Shown piece after piece: positions 1-9,400 of a stretch of 64,000 nt of DNA. Origin of the DNA: Croceibacterium mercuriale. Lineage in GTDB: Bacteria > Pseudomonadota > Alphaproteobacteria > Sphingomonadales > Sphingomonadaceae. The notes under the pieces are model-generated. The model was not told the origin of the DNA, did no database searches, and saw only the letters and a program-made list of their open reading frames with translations. How positions within the stretch are numbered: the stretch's first letter is position 1; each line of letters opens with the position of its first letter. The stretch is taken from the NCBI RefSeq assembly GCF_000802385.1, contig NZ_JTDN01000001.1, forward strand, positions 379,501 through 443,500, in the 5' to 3' direction. Position numbers and translations under genes: made by a program.

Positions 1-499
1 CCTGCGGGCCGCGCGGATCGTCCGACAACAGGCGGGCGCCGGTCCTGCGCATCTCGGCAATGCCGTCGAACGTGTTCTCGATCGTCAGGTCGCTGGCCCG
101 GAAACCCGGTGCCGTTACCGTCAGTACGGGCGTGCGGAAGGTGCCATACGGCCGCCCGTCCGGCGCGATCAGCCCGGATGCCGCGGTGAAGCACAGCCGC
201 GTCGTTGCGCGCTCCTCCCCGTGCAGATGCACATGCGGGGCCGACAGGGTCAGCTGCTCCTGCCAGTCACCCCGGGCGATCCAGATCCGGAACGGCCTGG
301 TGCCGGCCAGGGGAGCGGCGGCCAGCGCCCCGCCGACACTGGCGTGGCGCGGACCTGCCGGCACATCCGTTCGCGCAAGGGGCGCGACCACTGCGTCGAA
401 ATGGCCGGCCGGGGGTTCCGCGGTGACGCACCCCGCCAGGACCAGCAGCCCCGCCGCAGCCAGCGTCTGGCGGCGGGTGAAGGCGAGGTGCTGGTCCAT
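1..499 (-). CDS. Pectin methylesterase (CE8), N-terminal part, cut by window edge
   Basis: Reading right to left from the ATG at 499, the frame is open to base 1, so only about 166 residues are visible. The N-terminus carries a twin-arginine-like TRRQTL followed by a hydrophobic stretch and a lipobox LAGC, which suggests a Tat-exported lipoprotein. The rest matches the start of the pectinesterase beta-helix: FRIWIARGDWQEQL corresponds to the conserved 'I.V..G.Y.E' strand, then LHGEE, and GFRASDLTIENTFDG corresponds to the 'F.a.nltfeNt' strand. The catalytic Asp pair and Arg lie outside the window. Family members demethylate homogalacturonan so that lyases or GH28 can cut it. It begins 14 bases after the TBDR stop and is probably co-transcribed with it. 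Identification rests on motif recall from a partial protein. Confidence 0.72.
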   Translation of the reverse strand, partial: MDQHLAFTRRQTLAAAGLLVLAGCVTAEPPAGHFDAVVAPLARTDVPAGPRHASVGGALAAAPLAGTRPFRIWIARGDWQEQLTLSAPHVHLHGEERATTRLCFTAASGLIAPDGRPYGTFRTPVLTVTAPGFRASDLTIENTFDGIAEMRRTGARLLSDDPRGPQ

Positions 500-513
500 G
501 CTGTCGATCCCCA

Positions 514-3500
514 TCAGAACTGGAAGCGTGCGCCGAAGTAGAACTGCCGCCCGGTATGGGTGTTCACCAGGATGCTGTCACGCCCGGTATCGGTGAACTG
601 CTCGTTGAACGTATCCAGCAGGTTCAGTCCTTCCAGCGTCAGCCGCAGATTGTCGGTCAGCGAGTAGCCGATCGACCCGTCCAGCGTCAGCGAGTTACGG
701 ACCCCGTCCGCGTTGTTGAAGCTGGTGCCGCTGGGGATGGCTGTCAGATAATCGTCGCGATAGGCCGCCGACACCCGCGCGCTGAACACGTCATCCTCGT
801 AATACAGCGTCGCGTTGAAGGCATGCTTGGAAAGACCGAGCAGGTCGGCATCCGTGAAGCCGGTCGGCGACAGACGCGAGAAGTAGGTGATCTTGGAATC
901 CACGTAGGTGTAGTTCAGCAGCGTGCCCAGATTGGCCAGCGCGCCCGGCAGGAAGCTGAACGGCTGCTGGTAGCTGACTTCCACCCCCTTCAGCGGACCG
1001 CCTTCGGTATTGACCGGCAGGTTGAACACGAACTCGTCCGACGGGGAGACACCCAGGCCGTCCAGCAATGCCAGCGGCAGGCCGGACTGGTTGAAGGGCT
1101 GCACCACGCGGGACGTCTGGATGTAGGTCTTGATGTCCTTGTAGAACAGGCCGACGCCGAGGAACGCCTCTGGCGCGAAGTACCATTCGGCCGACAGGTC
1201 CAGCGTGTTGGCGCGGATCGGATCCAGCAGCGGATTGCCCGAACTGACGGAGAACACGCCAACGGTGCTCAGGCTGCCGCCGGGTGTGATCGAGCCGAGG
1301 TTGGGCCGCGTCATCACCTTCGCCGCGCCCAGGCGCAGCAGGATGTCGGGCGTCACCTCCGCCGTCAGGTTGAAGGCGGGTAACCAGTCGTCGTAGGAGC
1401 GTTCCGCTTCCACCAGCTGCGCCGCACCGGCGACCAGCTGGTAGCCGCGCGAACGCTGGTCGGTGTGGACGTAGCGCAGCCCCAGATCACCACGCAGCGG
1501 GATCCCCACATCCACATCAAAGTCGAGCTGCAGGTACCCGGCCGTGTCCACTTCCGTCACGCCGCGGATGTTGCCCCGTGCATTGCCGTTGCTGGCACCC
1601 GAAAGTTCGAACAGCCCCTGATTGTTGTAGATGCTGAACAGGTCGGCGAACGCATCGATATCGGGCGCGATCCAGGCATCGGTGTTGCCGGCCGGATCGC
1701 CCAGATTGCGACCGAACCCGTCCACCAGATAGGTCAGGCCGGTCAGACTGGTCCCGGCGGGCAGCTGCGGCACCACGCCTTCGTTCACCCGGGCAAGCGC
1801 GTCGGATTCGAACTTGTAGCGCTTGATGTTGCCACCAGCCTTCAGCGTGAAGCTGTCGGTCAGTTCGTACGCCAGGTTGAGCTGGCCGGTAAGGATCCGG
1901 TTGTCGACGGAGTTCGGCCGCAGCCGGATCTCCGACCGCGGAATGCCGAAGGCGAAGCTGTTCGGATCGGTGACGTCGAAGCCGTAATTGATCAGCGGCA
2001 GGTCCGCATTGCCCCGGTAATCGTAGCTGTAGCCATCGGTATTGTTGCGGTTGAGGATGACGGTGGTCTGCACCGGATTGTCGAAGAACGAGCGGGAGAA
2101 GCCGACCAGCCCGTTGACGCGCAGCCGGTCGCCGAAGCGGTGCTCGCCCGTCAGCGTGTATTGCGTGTATTCCGTGCTCAGCTCGTCCCGGCGGGTCTCG
2201 GTCTGGATGTCGACATCGTTGAACAGGCCGTAGATCATGTCGCCATCGGCATCGATCTCGCCATCCAGCACCACGGCTTCCGGGCGGCCGCCCTGCGATG
2301 CCGGCCGTGCAAAGGACAGGTTCTCCAGCCAGTTTTCCGTCCTGGTGGCGTCGAACCGGGAATACAGCACATCCACGCTGAACAGCGTGTCGGCACCCGG
2401 CTTCCACTGCAGCGAGCCTGTGATACCCAGCCGTTCCTGATCATGCGTCAGCCGGCCGTAGCGCGGGAAGCGCGGGCTGTAGGTCGCAACGTCGTTTGCT
2501 GCCTGGAACGGCGAGGCAGGGCTGTACCCGCCGACATTCTGCCCATCCAGCCAGCCGCCGGAGCCATGCCCTTCCTCGTAGATGCGCCGACCGGTGTAGG
2601 AGACGGAGAGCAGCGCGCCGAAGGTCTCGTCCGCGAAGGTGTCGCTGATCACCGCGCTCAGCTTGGGATCGACCTTCTGCGACAGGTCGTTGTAGCCGGC
2701 CTGGGCGCTGACGACGGCGGTGAACTCGCCATAATCGAACGGGCGGGCGGTGGTGAGATCCACCGTGGCGCCCAGCGATCCTTCCTCCGTCTCGGCGCTG
2801 GCGGTCTTGCGCACGGTGATGTTGTTGAACAGCTCGGACGCGAAGACGTTGAAGTCGAAGGCGCGGTTGCGGTTGTTGCCGCCGGAACTGTCGGTGCCGC
2901 CGGCGGTGCTCTGCCCTTCCACCCCGTTCACGCGCACGCGGGTGAATTGCGGGCCGAGGCCGCGGACGGTGATCTGCCGGCCTTCGCCGGCATCGCGCGC
3001 GATCGACACACCCGGCAGGCGCTGGATCGCTTCTGCCAGATTGTTGTCGGGGAAGTCGGCCACGTCTTCGGCGGTGATGACGTCGACGATGCCGTTGGCC
3101 TGCCGCTTCTCCTGCAGCGAGCGGTCGATGGCGGCGCGGAAGCCGGTGACGACGATCTCGCTGGCGGCATCGCTGCCAGCCGGCAGGGGAGCCTGCTCCA
3201 CCGGGTTCTGCTGCGGCGGAACCTGCCCCAGCGTGCCTGCCGCGCTGCTGCCGGCCTGTGGCTGTACCTGGGTCTGCGCCGATACCAGCATCGGCCCGAC
3301 GCGTCCCGCGATCGGCGGCTGCCGGCGGAGCAGGATGGTGCCTTCGTTGCGGCTGACGGTCAGGTGGCTGCCCTGCAGCAGGAGCCGGAGCGCCTGCTCG
3401 ACGGTCATGGTGCCACGCACGGCACGCAGGCTTTGCCCGCGCAGCGCATCCTGCGTCGCGAGCACCTGTATTCCGGCTTGGCGGGCGAACAGGGGAACCG

Positions 3501-3621
3501 CGGTTTCCGCCGATTGTGCCGGCACGTTGAATGCCCGTTCCTGCGCCACGGCAGCAGCGGCCGGCATCGTGGCGACAGCGATGACGGAAACGCCGGCAAG
3601 CGTTACGGCCCGAAGGTGCAT
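514..3621 (-). CDS. TonB-dependent receptor with N-terminal STN signalling domain (FecA-like transducer)
   Basis: This is a 1035-residue outer-membrane receptor. A signal peptide ending around AAVAQ is followed by an STN domain (about residues 30-100, beginning FNVPAQSAETAVPLFARQAG), a linker rich in Q, P and A, the plug with EIVVTGFRAAIDRSL and VADFPDNNLAEAIQRLPG, and a 22-strand barrel ending in phenylalanine (ARFQF). The plug is of the long Xanthomonas/Caulobacter type. STN domains pass ligand occupancy to a FecR anti-sigma factor, and fecR and a fecI-like sigma gene lie directly upstream on the same strand. GGGGAGAG precedes the ATG. The adjoining pectinesterase suggests a pectin-derived ligand, which is inference. 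It is clearly paralogous to the receptor at 13279, with matching barrel segments such as LSLQW, LYSRFD and YGLFNDVDI. Confidence 0.93.
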   Translation of the reverse strand: MHLRAVTLAGVSVIAVATMPAAAAVAQERAFNVPAQSAETAVPLFARQAGIQVLATQDALRGQSLRAVRGTMTVEQALRLLLQGSHLTVSRNEGTILLRRQPPIAGRVGPMLVSAQTQVQPQAGSSAAGTLGQVPPQQNPVEQAPLPAGSDAASEIVVTGFRAAIDRSLQEKRQANGIVDVITAEDVADFPDNNLAEAIQRLPGVSIARDAGEGRQITVRGLGPQFTRVRVNGVEGQSTAGGTDSSGGNNRNRAFDFNVFASELFNNITVRKTASAETEEGSLGATVDLTTARPFDYGEFTAVVSAQAGYNDLSQKVDPKLSAVISDTFADETFGALLSVSYTGRRIYEEGHGSGGWLDGQNVGGYSPASPFQAANDVATYSPRFPRYGRLTHDQERLGITGSLQWKPGADTLFSVDVLYSRFDATRTENWLENLSFARPASQGGRPEAVVLDGEIDADGDMIYGLFNDVDIQTETRRDELSTEYTQYTLTGEHRFGDRLRVNGLVGFSRSFFDNPVQTTVILNRNNTDGYSYDYRGNADLPLINYGFDVTDPNSFAFGIPRSEIRLRPNSVDNRILTGQLNLAYELTDSFTLKAGGNIKRYKFESDALARVNEGVVPQLPAGTSLTGLTYLVDGFGRNLGDPAGNTDAWIAPDIDAFADLFSIYNNQGLFELSGASNGNARGNIRGVTEVDTAGYLQLDFDVDVGIPLRGDLGLRYVHTDQRSRGYQLVAGAAQLVEAERSYDDWLPAFNLTAEVTPDILLRLGAAKVMTRPNLGSITPGGSLSTVGVFSVSSGNPLLDPIRANTLDLSAEWYFAPEAFLGVGLFYKDIKTYIQTSRVVQPFNQSGLPLALLDGLGVSPSDEFVFNLPVNTEGGPLKGVEVSYQQPFSFLPGALANLGTLLNYTYVDSKITYFSRLSPTGFTDADLLGLSKHAFNATLYYEDDVFSARVSAAYRDDYLTAIPSGTSFNNADGVRNSLTLDGSIGYSLTDNLRLTLEGLNLLDTFNEQFTDTGRDSILVNTHTGRQFYFGARFQF

Positions 3622-3691
3622 GGTTCTCTCCCCTGTGTACGGCCGGTTTGTCCGGCTTCAACAAACAGGACTCCGCGTCACCGGTTTTCCG

Positions 3692-4663
3692 TCAGGGTTG
3701 CGCGGAATCTTTTTCGCGGAGGCGGATGGTGTTGCCCGTCACGTCGACCGAAGCCCCGAGCAATGTCGCAGCGTCGGCAGCGAAGCCTTGCGGATCACCG
3801 ATGCGGAACAGGCCGACCAGACGCTGCTGGCGCAGGGCCGCGCCTTCGATCACCAGCTGCTGGTGGTTGTACCGGTTGAAACGCAACGCCGCTTCGTACA
3901 GCGTCTCCCCGCTCAGCGCGATACTGCCCTGGCGCCAGGCGAGCCGCCGCTCCATCGCCTCCGGCTCCGTGATCACCTGCGGGGTCTGGCCCGATGCGGG
4001 GAACAGGGCCGACTGGCCGGCATGCAGGATCTGCTGGACACCCGGTGTGGCGGTGGACCAGGTCGACACGGAGCCTTCGGTCACCGACACCCGGACGGAG
4101 CCGCCGATCCGCTCCACCGCGAATTCGGTGCCCAGCACCTGCACCTGCGCGCGTCCGGCATCCAGCACGAAGGGGCGTTGCTCATCACGCTGCACGTCGA
4201 ACCAGGCTTCGCCGCGGACCAGAGTGACGCGCCGTTCCTTCGGCTGCAGATCGACCACCAGCTCGCTGCCGCCGTCGATCAGCGTGACCGACCCGTCCGC
4301 CAGGGGAACCCGGCGGATCTCGCCGCTGCGGGTCGCCATCCGGTCGCCGGCGACCTGCCAGGGTGCCACCAGCGCGAGCGTCACCGCAGCTGCGGCAGCC
4401 ACCATGCCGGACAGCGCCAGCCTCCAGCGGCGCCGGGGAGCCGGACCGGGCGCCACCGTGGCAGCATCAGCCATGGACAAGGTCGCTGCGCTATCCGGCA
4501 CATCGCCCAGCAGGTGCCATGCCGCTTCTGCCCGTAACAGGGCGCCGGCGTGGCGCTCGTCAGCGGCGACCCAAGCGTCGCGCGCAGCCTCCTCCGCCGG
4601 GGACAGGGGGGCGCGCACCACCCACTCGCAGGCCGATTGTTCAATCTCGCGTGCGTCGGACAT
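3692..4663 (-). CDS. FecR-type anti-sigma factor
   Basis: This 323-residue protein has the FecR layout. The N-terminal cytoplasmic helical part (about 1-80, with SACEWVVR and the 'AARDAWVAADERHAGAL' sigma-binding region) is followed by one membrane segment (about 85-105, rich in A, V and L), then the periplasmic FecR domain starting GEIRRVPLADGSVTLIDGGS and containing VRGEAWFDV and VLGTEFAV, and a C-terminal domain with ALRFNRYNHQQLVI. It holds the sigma factor inactive until the STN domain of the adjacent TBDR reports substrate. Its ATG overlaps the end of the sigma gene by 23 bases, so the two are translationally coupled. The TBDR follows 70 bases later. Confidence 0.92.
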   Translation of the reverse strand: MSDAREIEQSACEWVVRAPLSPAEEAARDAWVAADERHAGALLRAEAAWHLLGDVPDSAATLSMADAATVAPGPAPRRRWRLALSGMVAAAAAVTLALVAPWQVAGDRMATRSGEIRRVPLADGSVTLIDGGSELVVDLQPKERRVTLVRGEAWFDVQRDEQRPFVLDAGRAQVQVLGTEFAVERIGGSVRVSVTEGSVSTWSTATPGVQQILHAGQSALFPASGQTPQVITEPEAMERRLAWRQGSIALSGETLYEAALRFNRYNHQQLVIEGAALRQQRLVGLFRIGDPQGFAADAATLLGASVDVTGNTIRLREKDSAQP

Positions 4664-5201
4664 CGCTCGCCTCCGTGCCGCTCTCTATCCGTTCGCCCGC
4701 CAGCTGCCGCAGGATCTGTCGCAAGCCCCGCGCGGCTTCGTTCTCGACCACGTTCTCGCTGATGCCCAGCTGGACCGCGATCTCCCGCTGCGACAGACCT
4801 TCGACCCGGCGCATCTCCAGCACACGCCGGCAACGCGGGGGCAGGGCCGCGATCAGCGCCCGCACATGCGCCAGTTCCAGCCGGTCGCCGGTGATCCGTT
4901 CGGGCGACGGCTCATCGGCGGGCAGGGTGATCGCGTCGATCTCCGTCAGCGCGTCGATCCGCACGATCCGGGCCCGCCGCAGCTGACGCAGTGCGATGTT
5001 GCGCGCGGTGACGCGGAAGTAAGCGCGCGGCTGCGCGATATGCGCCACCGATTGCAACCGCGCGAAGCGGGCATAACATTCCTGCACGATATCCTCGACA
5101 TCATGGAAGCTGACAACGGTGCGGGCGAGCCAGCGACGGATATCCTGCTCGTGCGGCAGGATCTCGCGTGCGATCCACAGGGTCAGTTCTCGCCGGTCCA
5201 T
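4641..5201 (-). CDS. ECF (FecI-like) RNA polymerase sigma factor
   Basis: This 186-residue sigma factor has region 2 at about residues 15-85 (DVEDIVQECYARFARL, then PRAYFRVTARNIALRQLRRAR) and region 4 at about 115-170 (LPPRCRRVLEMRRVEGLSQR followed by a helix-turn-helix, EIAVQLGISENVVE). That is the size and order of an ECF sigma factor. With FecR and the STN-containing TBDR downstream it forms a complete trans-envelope signalling relay. I chose the ATG at 5201. No strong Shine-Dalgarno is visible in front of it. A 12-base palindrome (GGAACCCGTTCC, 5222-5233) lies about 20 bases upstream and may be part of the control region. Confidence 0.9.
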   Translation of the reverse strand: MDRRELTLWIAREILPHEQDIRRWLARTVVSFHDVEDIVQECYARFARLQSVAHIAQPRAYFRVTARNIALRQLRRARIVRIDALTEIDAITLPADEPSPERITGDRLELAHVRALIAALPPRCRRVLEMRRVEGLSQREIAVQLGISENVVENEAARGLRQILRQLAGERIESGTEASDVRRTRD

Positions 5202-5358
5202 CAGATTGCAGGATACCCGGTGGAACCCGTTCCGTCAGCAGGGCAGGTCATTTCCTGTGGGAATGAAGCCCGTTCGCGGCAGGCTGACCTGAGCCCGTGG
5301 TGCCTCAATCGAGGCTCACGCGTATGATCCTCGCCAGCGACGATTGGAGGCTCGGACG

Positions 5359-6270
5359 ATGAAAGCTGTTCGGATGTATCAGTACGGCGGACCAGACGTC
5401 CTGACGTATGAGGATGATGTCCCGCCCCCCGTGGCGGGTCCCGACACCGTGCTGATCAGGTCCGTCGCGACGAGTGTGAACCCGATCGACTGGAAAGTCC
5501 GCTCCGGTGTCCGGCAGAAGGACTTCCCGCTGCAGCTGCCCGCGATCCTGGGCAAGGATGTGAGCGGCGTCGTGATGGCAATCGGGAGCGAGGTCCGCAA
5601 CTTCAGACCCGGCGATCGCGTGATCGCCATGGCCGATGCGACCTACGCTGATGTCGTGGCGGTGCCTGAAGCGCTGTTGACGCACCTCCCCGATGGTGTC
5701 GATGCGATCGACGCGGCGGCCATCCCGCTTGTGTCGCTGACAGGCGATCAGCTCGTCCGGGTGGCCGCGAAAGTGGCGCCTGGCTGGACCATCCTGGTCA
5801 GCGGTGCGCTCGGCAGTGTGGGGCGCGCGGCTGTGCACGTCGCCCTGAAAGAGGGCGCGAAGGTCATCGCAGGCGTCCGGGGGCGGCAGCTGGAGGAGGC
5901 GGAAGCCTTGGGCGCTCACGCGGCCGTGGCTCTCGACGACGAGGACGCCATGGCGAGGCTTGAACCCGTCGATGCCGTCGCCGACACGGTGGGTGGAGAG
6001 ACTGCGGCGAGGCTTCTTCGCAAGGTCAAAGCCGGCGGCCGGTTCGGCTACGCATCGGTGCTCCCGGACAATGCTGCGAAAGAAGCAGGAGTGGAGGTGA
6101 GCCGGGTGTTCGCGCAACCCGACCCGTCCAGGCTGCGCGCGTTTGCCGACGATCTTCGCGACGGCACGTTCACCCTGCCGGTCAGCCGGCACATGCCGCT
6201 AAGTGACGCGGCCGCCGCGCATGCGCTGCTGGAGAAAGGCGGAGGCGGCAAGATCGTACTGACGATGTAG
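5359..6270 (+). CDS. Zinc-independent quinone oxidoreductase / MDR-family NADPH dehydrogenase
   Basis: This 303-residue medium-chain dehydrogenase/reductase opens with MKAVRMYQYGGPDVL and has the N-terminal GroES-like fold with NPIDWKVRSG and LGKDVSGVV. The nucleotide-binding motif GALGSVGRAAVHVA lies at about residue 147. The family's structural-zinc cysteines are absent, so it resembles NADPH:quinone reductases and alkenal reductases rather than zinc alcohol dehydrogenases. The ATG at 5359 is preceded by GGAGG with 8-base spacing. A TTG 15 bases upstream is also open but has no ribosome site. It stands alone between the sigma operon and the autotransporter, so context gives no clue to its substrate. 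Confidence 0.87.
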   Translation: MKAVRMYQYGGPDVLTYEDDVPPPVAGPDTVLIRSVATSVNPIDWKVRSGVRQKDFPLQLPAILGKDVSGVVMAIGSEVRNFRPGDRVIAMADATYADVVAVPEALLTHLPDGVDAIDAAAIPLVSLTGDQLVRVAAKVAPGWTILVSGALGSVGRAAVHVALKEGAKVIAGVRGRQLEEAEALGAHAAVALDDEDAMARLEPVDAVADTVGGETAARLLRKVKAGGRFGYASVLPDNAAKEAGVEVSRVFAQPDPSRLRAFADDLRDGTFTLPVSRHMPLSDAAAAHALLEKGGGGKIVLTM

Positions 6271-6466
6271 GAAGCGGGTGGATCGACCGCTCCCTACAAA
6301 GCGCCTTGGCCATCAGGCTCTCCGTTTCGCAAGGTACACCGCCAGCGACACCGTCGACCTCCCGCTGACGCTACGATCATCGGGATCGCTGTCAGGCGAC
6401 GCTGCCTTGTTTCGTGGCCGGCCTCCTGCACGATCGTTGCTGGCGAAGACGCCTCCCGGCACAGGG

Positions 6467-9400
6467 TCAGAACGCAACCCGCAATCCGGCCTGGGCAGCG
6501 CCCTGGCTGACGTCCTTGCCGGCCTCTCCGTTAGCCGCGCCGAACAATGTCACGCCGCGAGCCAGCATCACATCGGCCCCCAGTGCCAGGATCCCGGTTG
6601 CAGCGTCGCGGGCGGCACCGTCTGCGGCGAGTGCGAGCGCTCCGCCGGGCAGGCCGGCCAGCGCCCGCGGGCCCGCACCGTCGACACGGTAACGGATCCC
6701 GGCCGTCAGCCATGGACGCAGGCCTGCCCCCTGACCGCCGCGCAGATCCACCGTGCCGTCCACGAACGTCCAGTCCTGCCGCCGCTCAGCGACCGTCAGG
6801 GCAAGAGCGCTGCTGCCACTCTCGGCCGTGCCATCCTGCCGGGTGCGGATGAAGGTCGCCCCCACCGACGGCCGCAGGGTCCAGCCGCCGGCCAGCGGCA
6901 CCGCGTAGTCCACCGCGATGTCGCCGGTCCATGTCCGCAGGTCGTACCCGCCAGTCACATCATCGGCCAGCACCGTGCGCGTGGTCGTCGCGTTGGCGCC
7001 GTCATAGGCGATCGTGGCGGTAACACCGATACCGCCAAGGCTCCGCCATCTTGCATGAACGCCCGCAATCACACCGTCCGCATCGGTCCGAGCACCCAGC
7101 GAGCGCAACGTCTGTCGATTGTCGCTCCACCCCACGAAGGCGCCGAGCGACAGCCCGGCATTGCCCCAGCCGATCCCGCCAAGCACGCCGTGACCGTCCA
7201 GCCGCGCATTGGCGACGCCGGCCGCACCGCCGAGCTCACCCGTGCGGCCCAGGACGGAGGCGAAGGTGTACGGCCCCGCAACGTCGTCGGACGGCGCCGC
7301 CAGCACGCCGCTGCGGCCGAGCCGCGCCAGCTCAAGCCCCTGTTCCACGCTGATCTGGCTGGCCGTGGCATAGGCCTGCGGTGCAATCTGAGCGAAGGCG
7401 CTCCGGTTCGTTCCGCCCCGCGCATCCACCAGCAGGGGGGCCGCAGCCAGCAGGCCCGCACCGGCACGCCCGCTGGTCAGCAGGTCGTTCACATAGGCGA
7501 TCGTCCCGCGCACCTGCGGATCGAAGGCCGGATCGTCCATGAACTGTCCCAGCAGCGTGATGCTGTCGGCATCCTGCACGACAAAGCCGAACAGGCCGGC
7601 CGACTTGACCACATTGGCGAAGCTGCCGTCGATGCCGCGGGTGGTGGTGATCAGGTCCAGCGACTGGCCGGGCAGGATGCGCTGCGTCGCGACCAGCTCC
7701 AGCGTCGCGCCGGACGCGATCGTCAGCCGGCCATCGATCGCCAGCCGGTCGCTCTGGCCGGGTGCGATCTCGAACAGGGTGAGCGATGTCGGCGCCAGTG
7801 ACACATTGCCCAGGACCGTCATGGTGCCGGGCGATGCGCCCGGGCTCAACGTACCGTCGACCACGACATTCGCCTGCACCGTGCCGGTGGAGCCGAACAG
7901 CGCCCCGCGGCCGACCGCGATCCGGTCCGCCACGATCGTCGATCCGGCGAGACCTGTCAGCCTGCCGCCCGTCAGCGTGATCGCGCTCACGCCGGCCCGG
8001 CCCGCCACCGTGGACCAGCCGCCAGCGATCTGCAGGCTGGTGAGGCCATCGATGGCGGCAAAGGCAACCGGGGCAGCCTGGCTGCCGCCGCTCACCACCA
8101 CAGTGCCGCCGCCATTGCCGGAGACGGAGCCGGAGAACCGTCCGCCGAGCGTCAGGCGGCTGCCGGTCGTAGCCAGCCGGACCTGGCTGGCCGCCAGCGA
8201 TGCGTCTCCAGCGATCGCGAGTTCGCCCGCGACGTCCACGGAGGTGAAGGCATAGGCGTTGCGCGCCAGGGTCAGCCCGCCGAGGCCGCGCGTTTGCAGC
8301 ACTTCGAAGCCGGTCAGCATGCCCGACAGGGTTGTGGACCGCGCCAGGTCGAAGCGTGCCACATCCATCCCCGCACCACCGGCCACCGTGCCGGCCAGCA
8401 CGCCACCGGCGGACATGGTGAACAGACTGTCGCCCGCTCCCAGATCCACCGTGCCGTCGATGGCGCCGCCATCGGCCAGCGCCAGTTGCCGGACATCGCC
8501 CGCCAGCGCGACGGTCTCGCCCGCCCGGCCCAGCGTGCCTGCGACCGTCAGGGTTCCGGCCGATACCGCGACCGTCTCGAACCCCGCCACGCTGCCGCGA
8601 AGGACCGTGGTGCCCGGATTGGTCAGGCGCAGCAGATCCGTCCCCGCACCGCCATCGTAGCGGCCCGTTGGCGCCGCCACGGACAGGGTCAGCATGTCGT
8701 CACCGCCGCCCAGGGCGACCGAAGCGACATCGCCCGCCAGCACCACCTGTTCGACCAGGTTGCTGCCGGTGATCGCACCGATGCTGAAGGTGCTGGAGGC
8801 CAGCGCCAGGTTGGCGCCCGCCAGCGTCACTTCCGTGAAGTCCTGATCGGGTGTCAGCGACAGCGTGCCCGGCCCCTCCACCGCCAGCCGTTCGAACCCG
8901 CTGCGCGCACCGATCCCCTGCCGGTCGCCGGACAGCAGCACGCCATAGGTGTCGCGACCCGCCCCGCCATCGACGAAGCGGACGCTCGACCCGGTTCCCT
9001 CGAAATAGGTATCGTTGCCCGAACCCAGCTGCACGCCGCCAGCGATCCGGCCGCGATTGACCACGGTCACTCCGGCATCGCCGCCAGTCACGGCGACGGG
9101 CCCGGTGGTGCCCAGCGCGCCGCCGGTCGCCACCATCAGGGTGCCGCCGGCAAGCTCGATGGTCGGCACGGCTAACGCGCCGAGATAGGTAATCGCCTGC
9201 GTGCGCGTCTGCATCAGCCGTTCGAACCCGTACACCTGGTTGGCCGCCAGGCTGCCATTCGCGTCGGCCTGCATCACGAACAGGTCGTTGCCCGCGCCGC
9301 CGATCGCCGCCTCCAGCCGTGCGCCGGCAACCTGCACGAACACATCGTCACCCGTGCCCATCCAGACCAGCCCGGCCATGGTGCCCCGGTTCTCGAACCG

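Noticed and set aside
5302-5315. GCCTC-AATC-GAGGC hairpin upstream of the dehydrogenase
   Set aside because: It is too short and lacks a T-run; such 5-base stems are common by chance in this DNA.
1465-5327. Several long plus-strand open frames opposite the TBDR, FecR and sigma genes (for example 1465-3879 and 2750-4537)
   Set aside because: They are antisense to genes with clear domains, have no ribosome sites and give low-complexity Arg/Ala/Pro-rich proteins, as expected in high-GC DNA.
6271-6466. Possible terminator or small gene between the dehydrogenase and the autotransporter end
   Set aside because: Only a weak AGCGG/CCGCT stem without a T-run is present and no frame has coding character.
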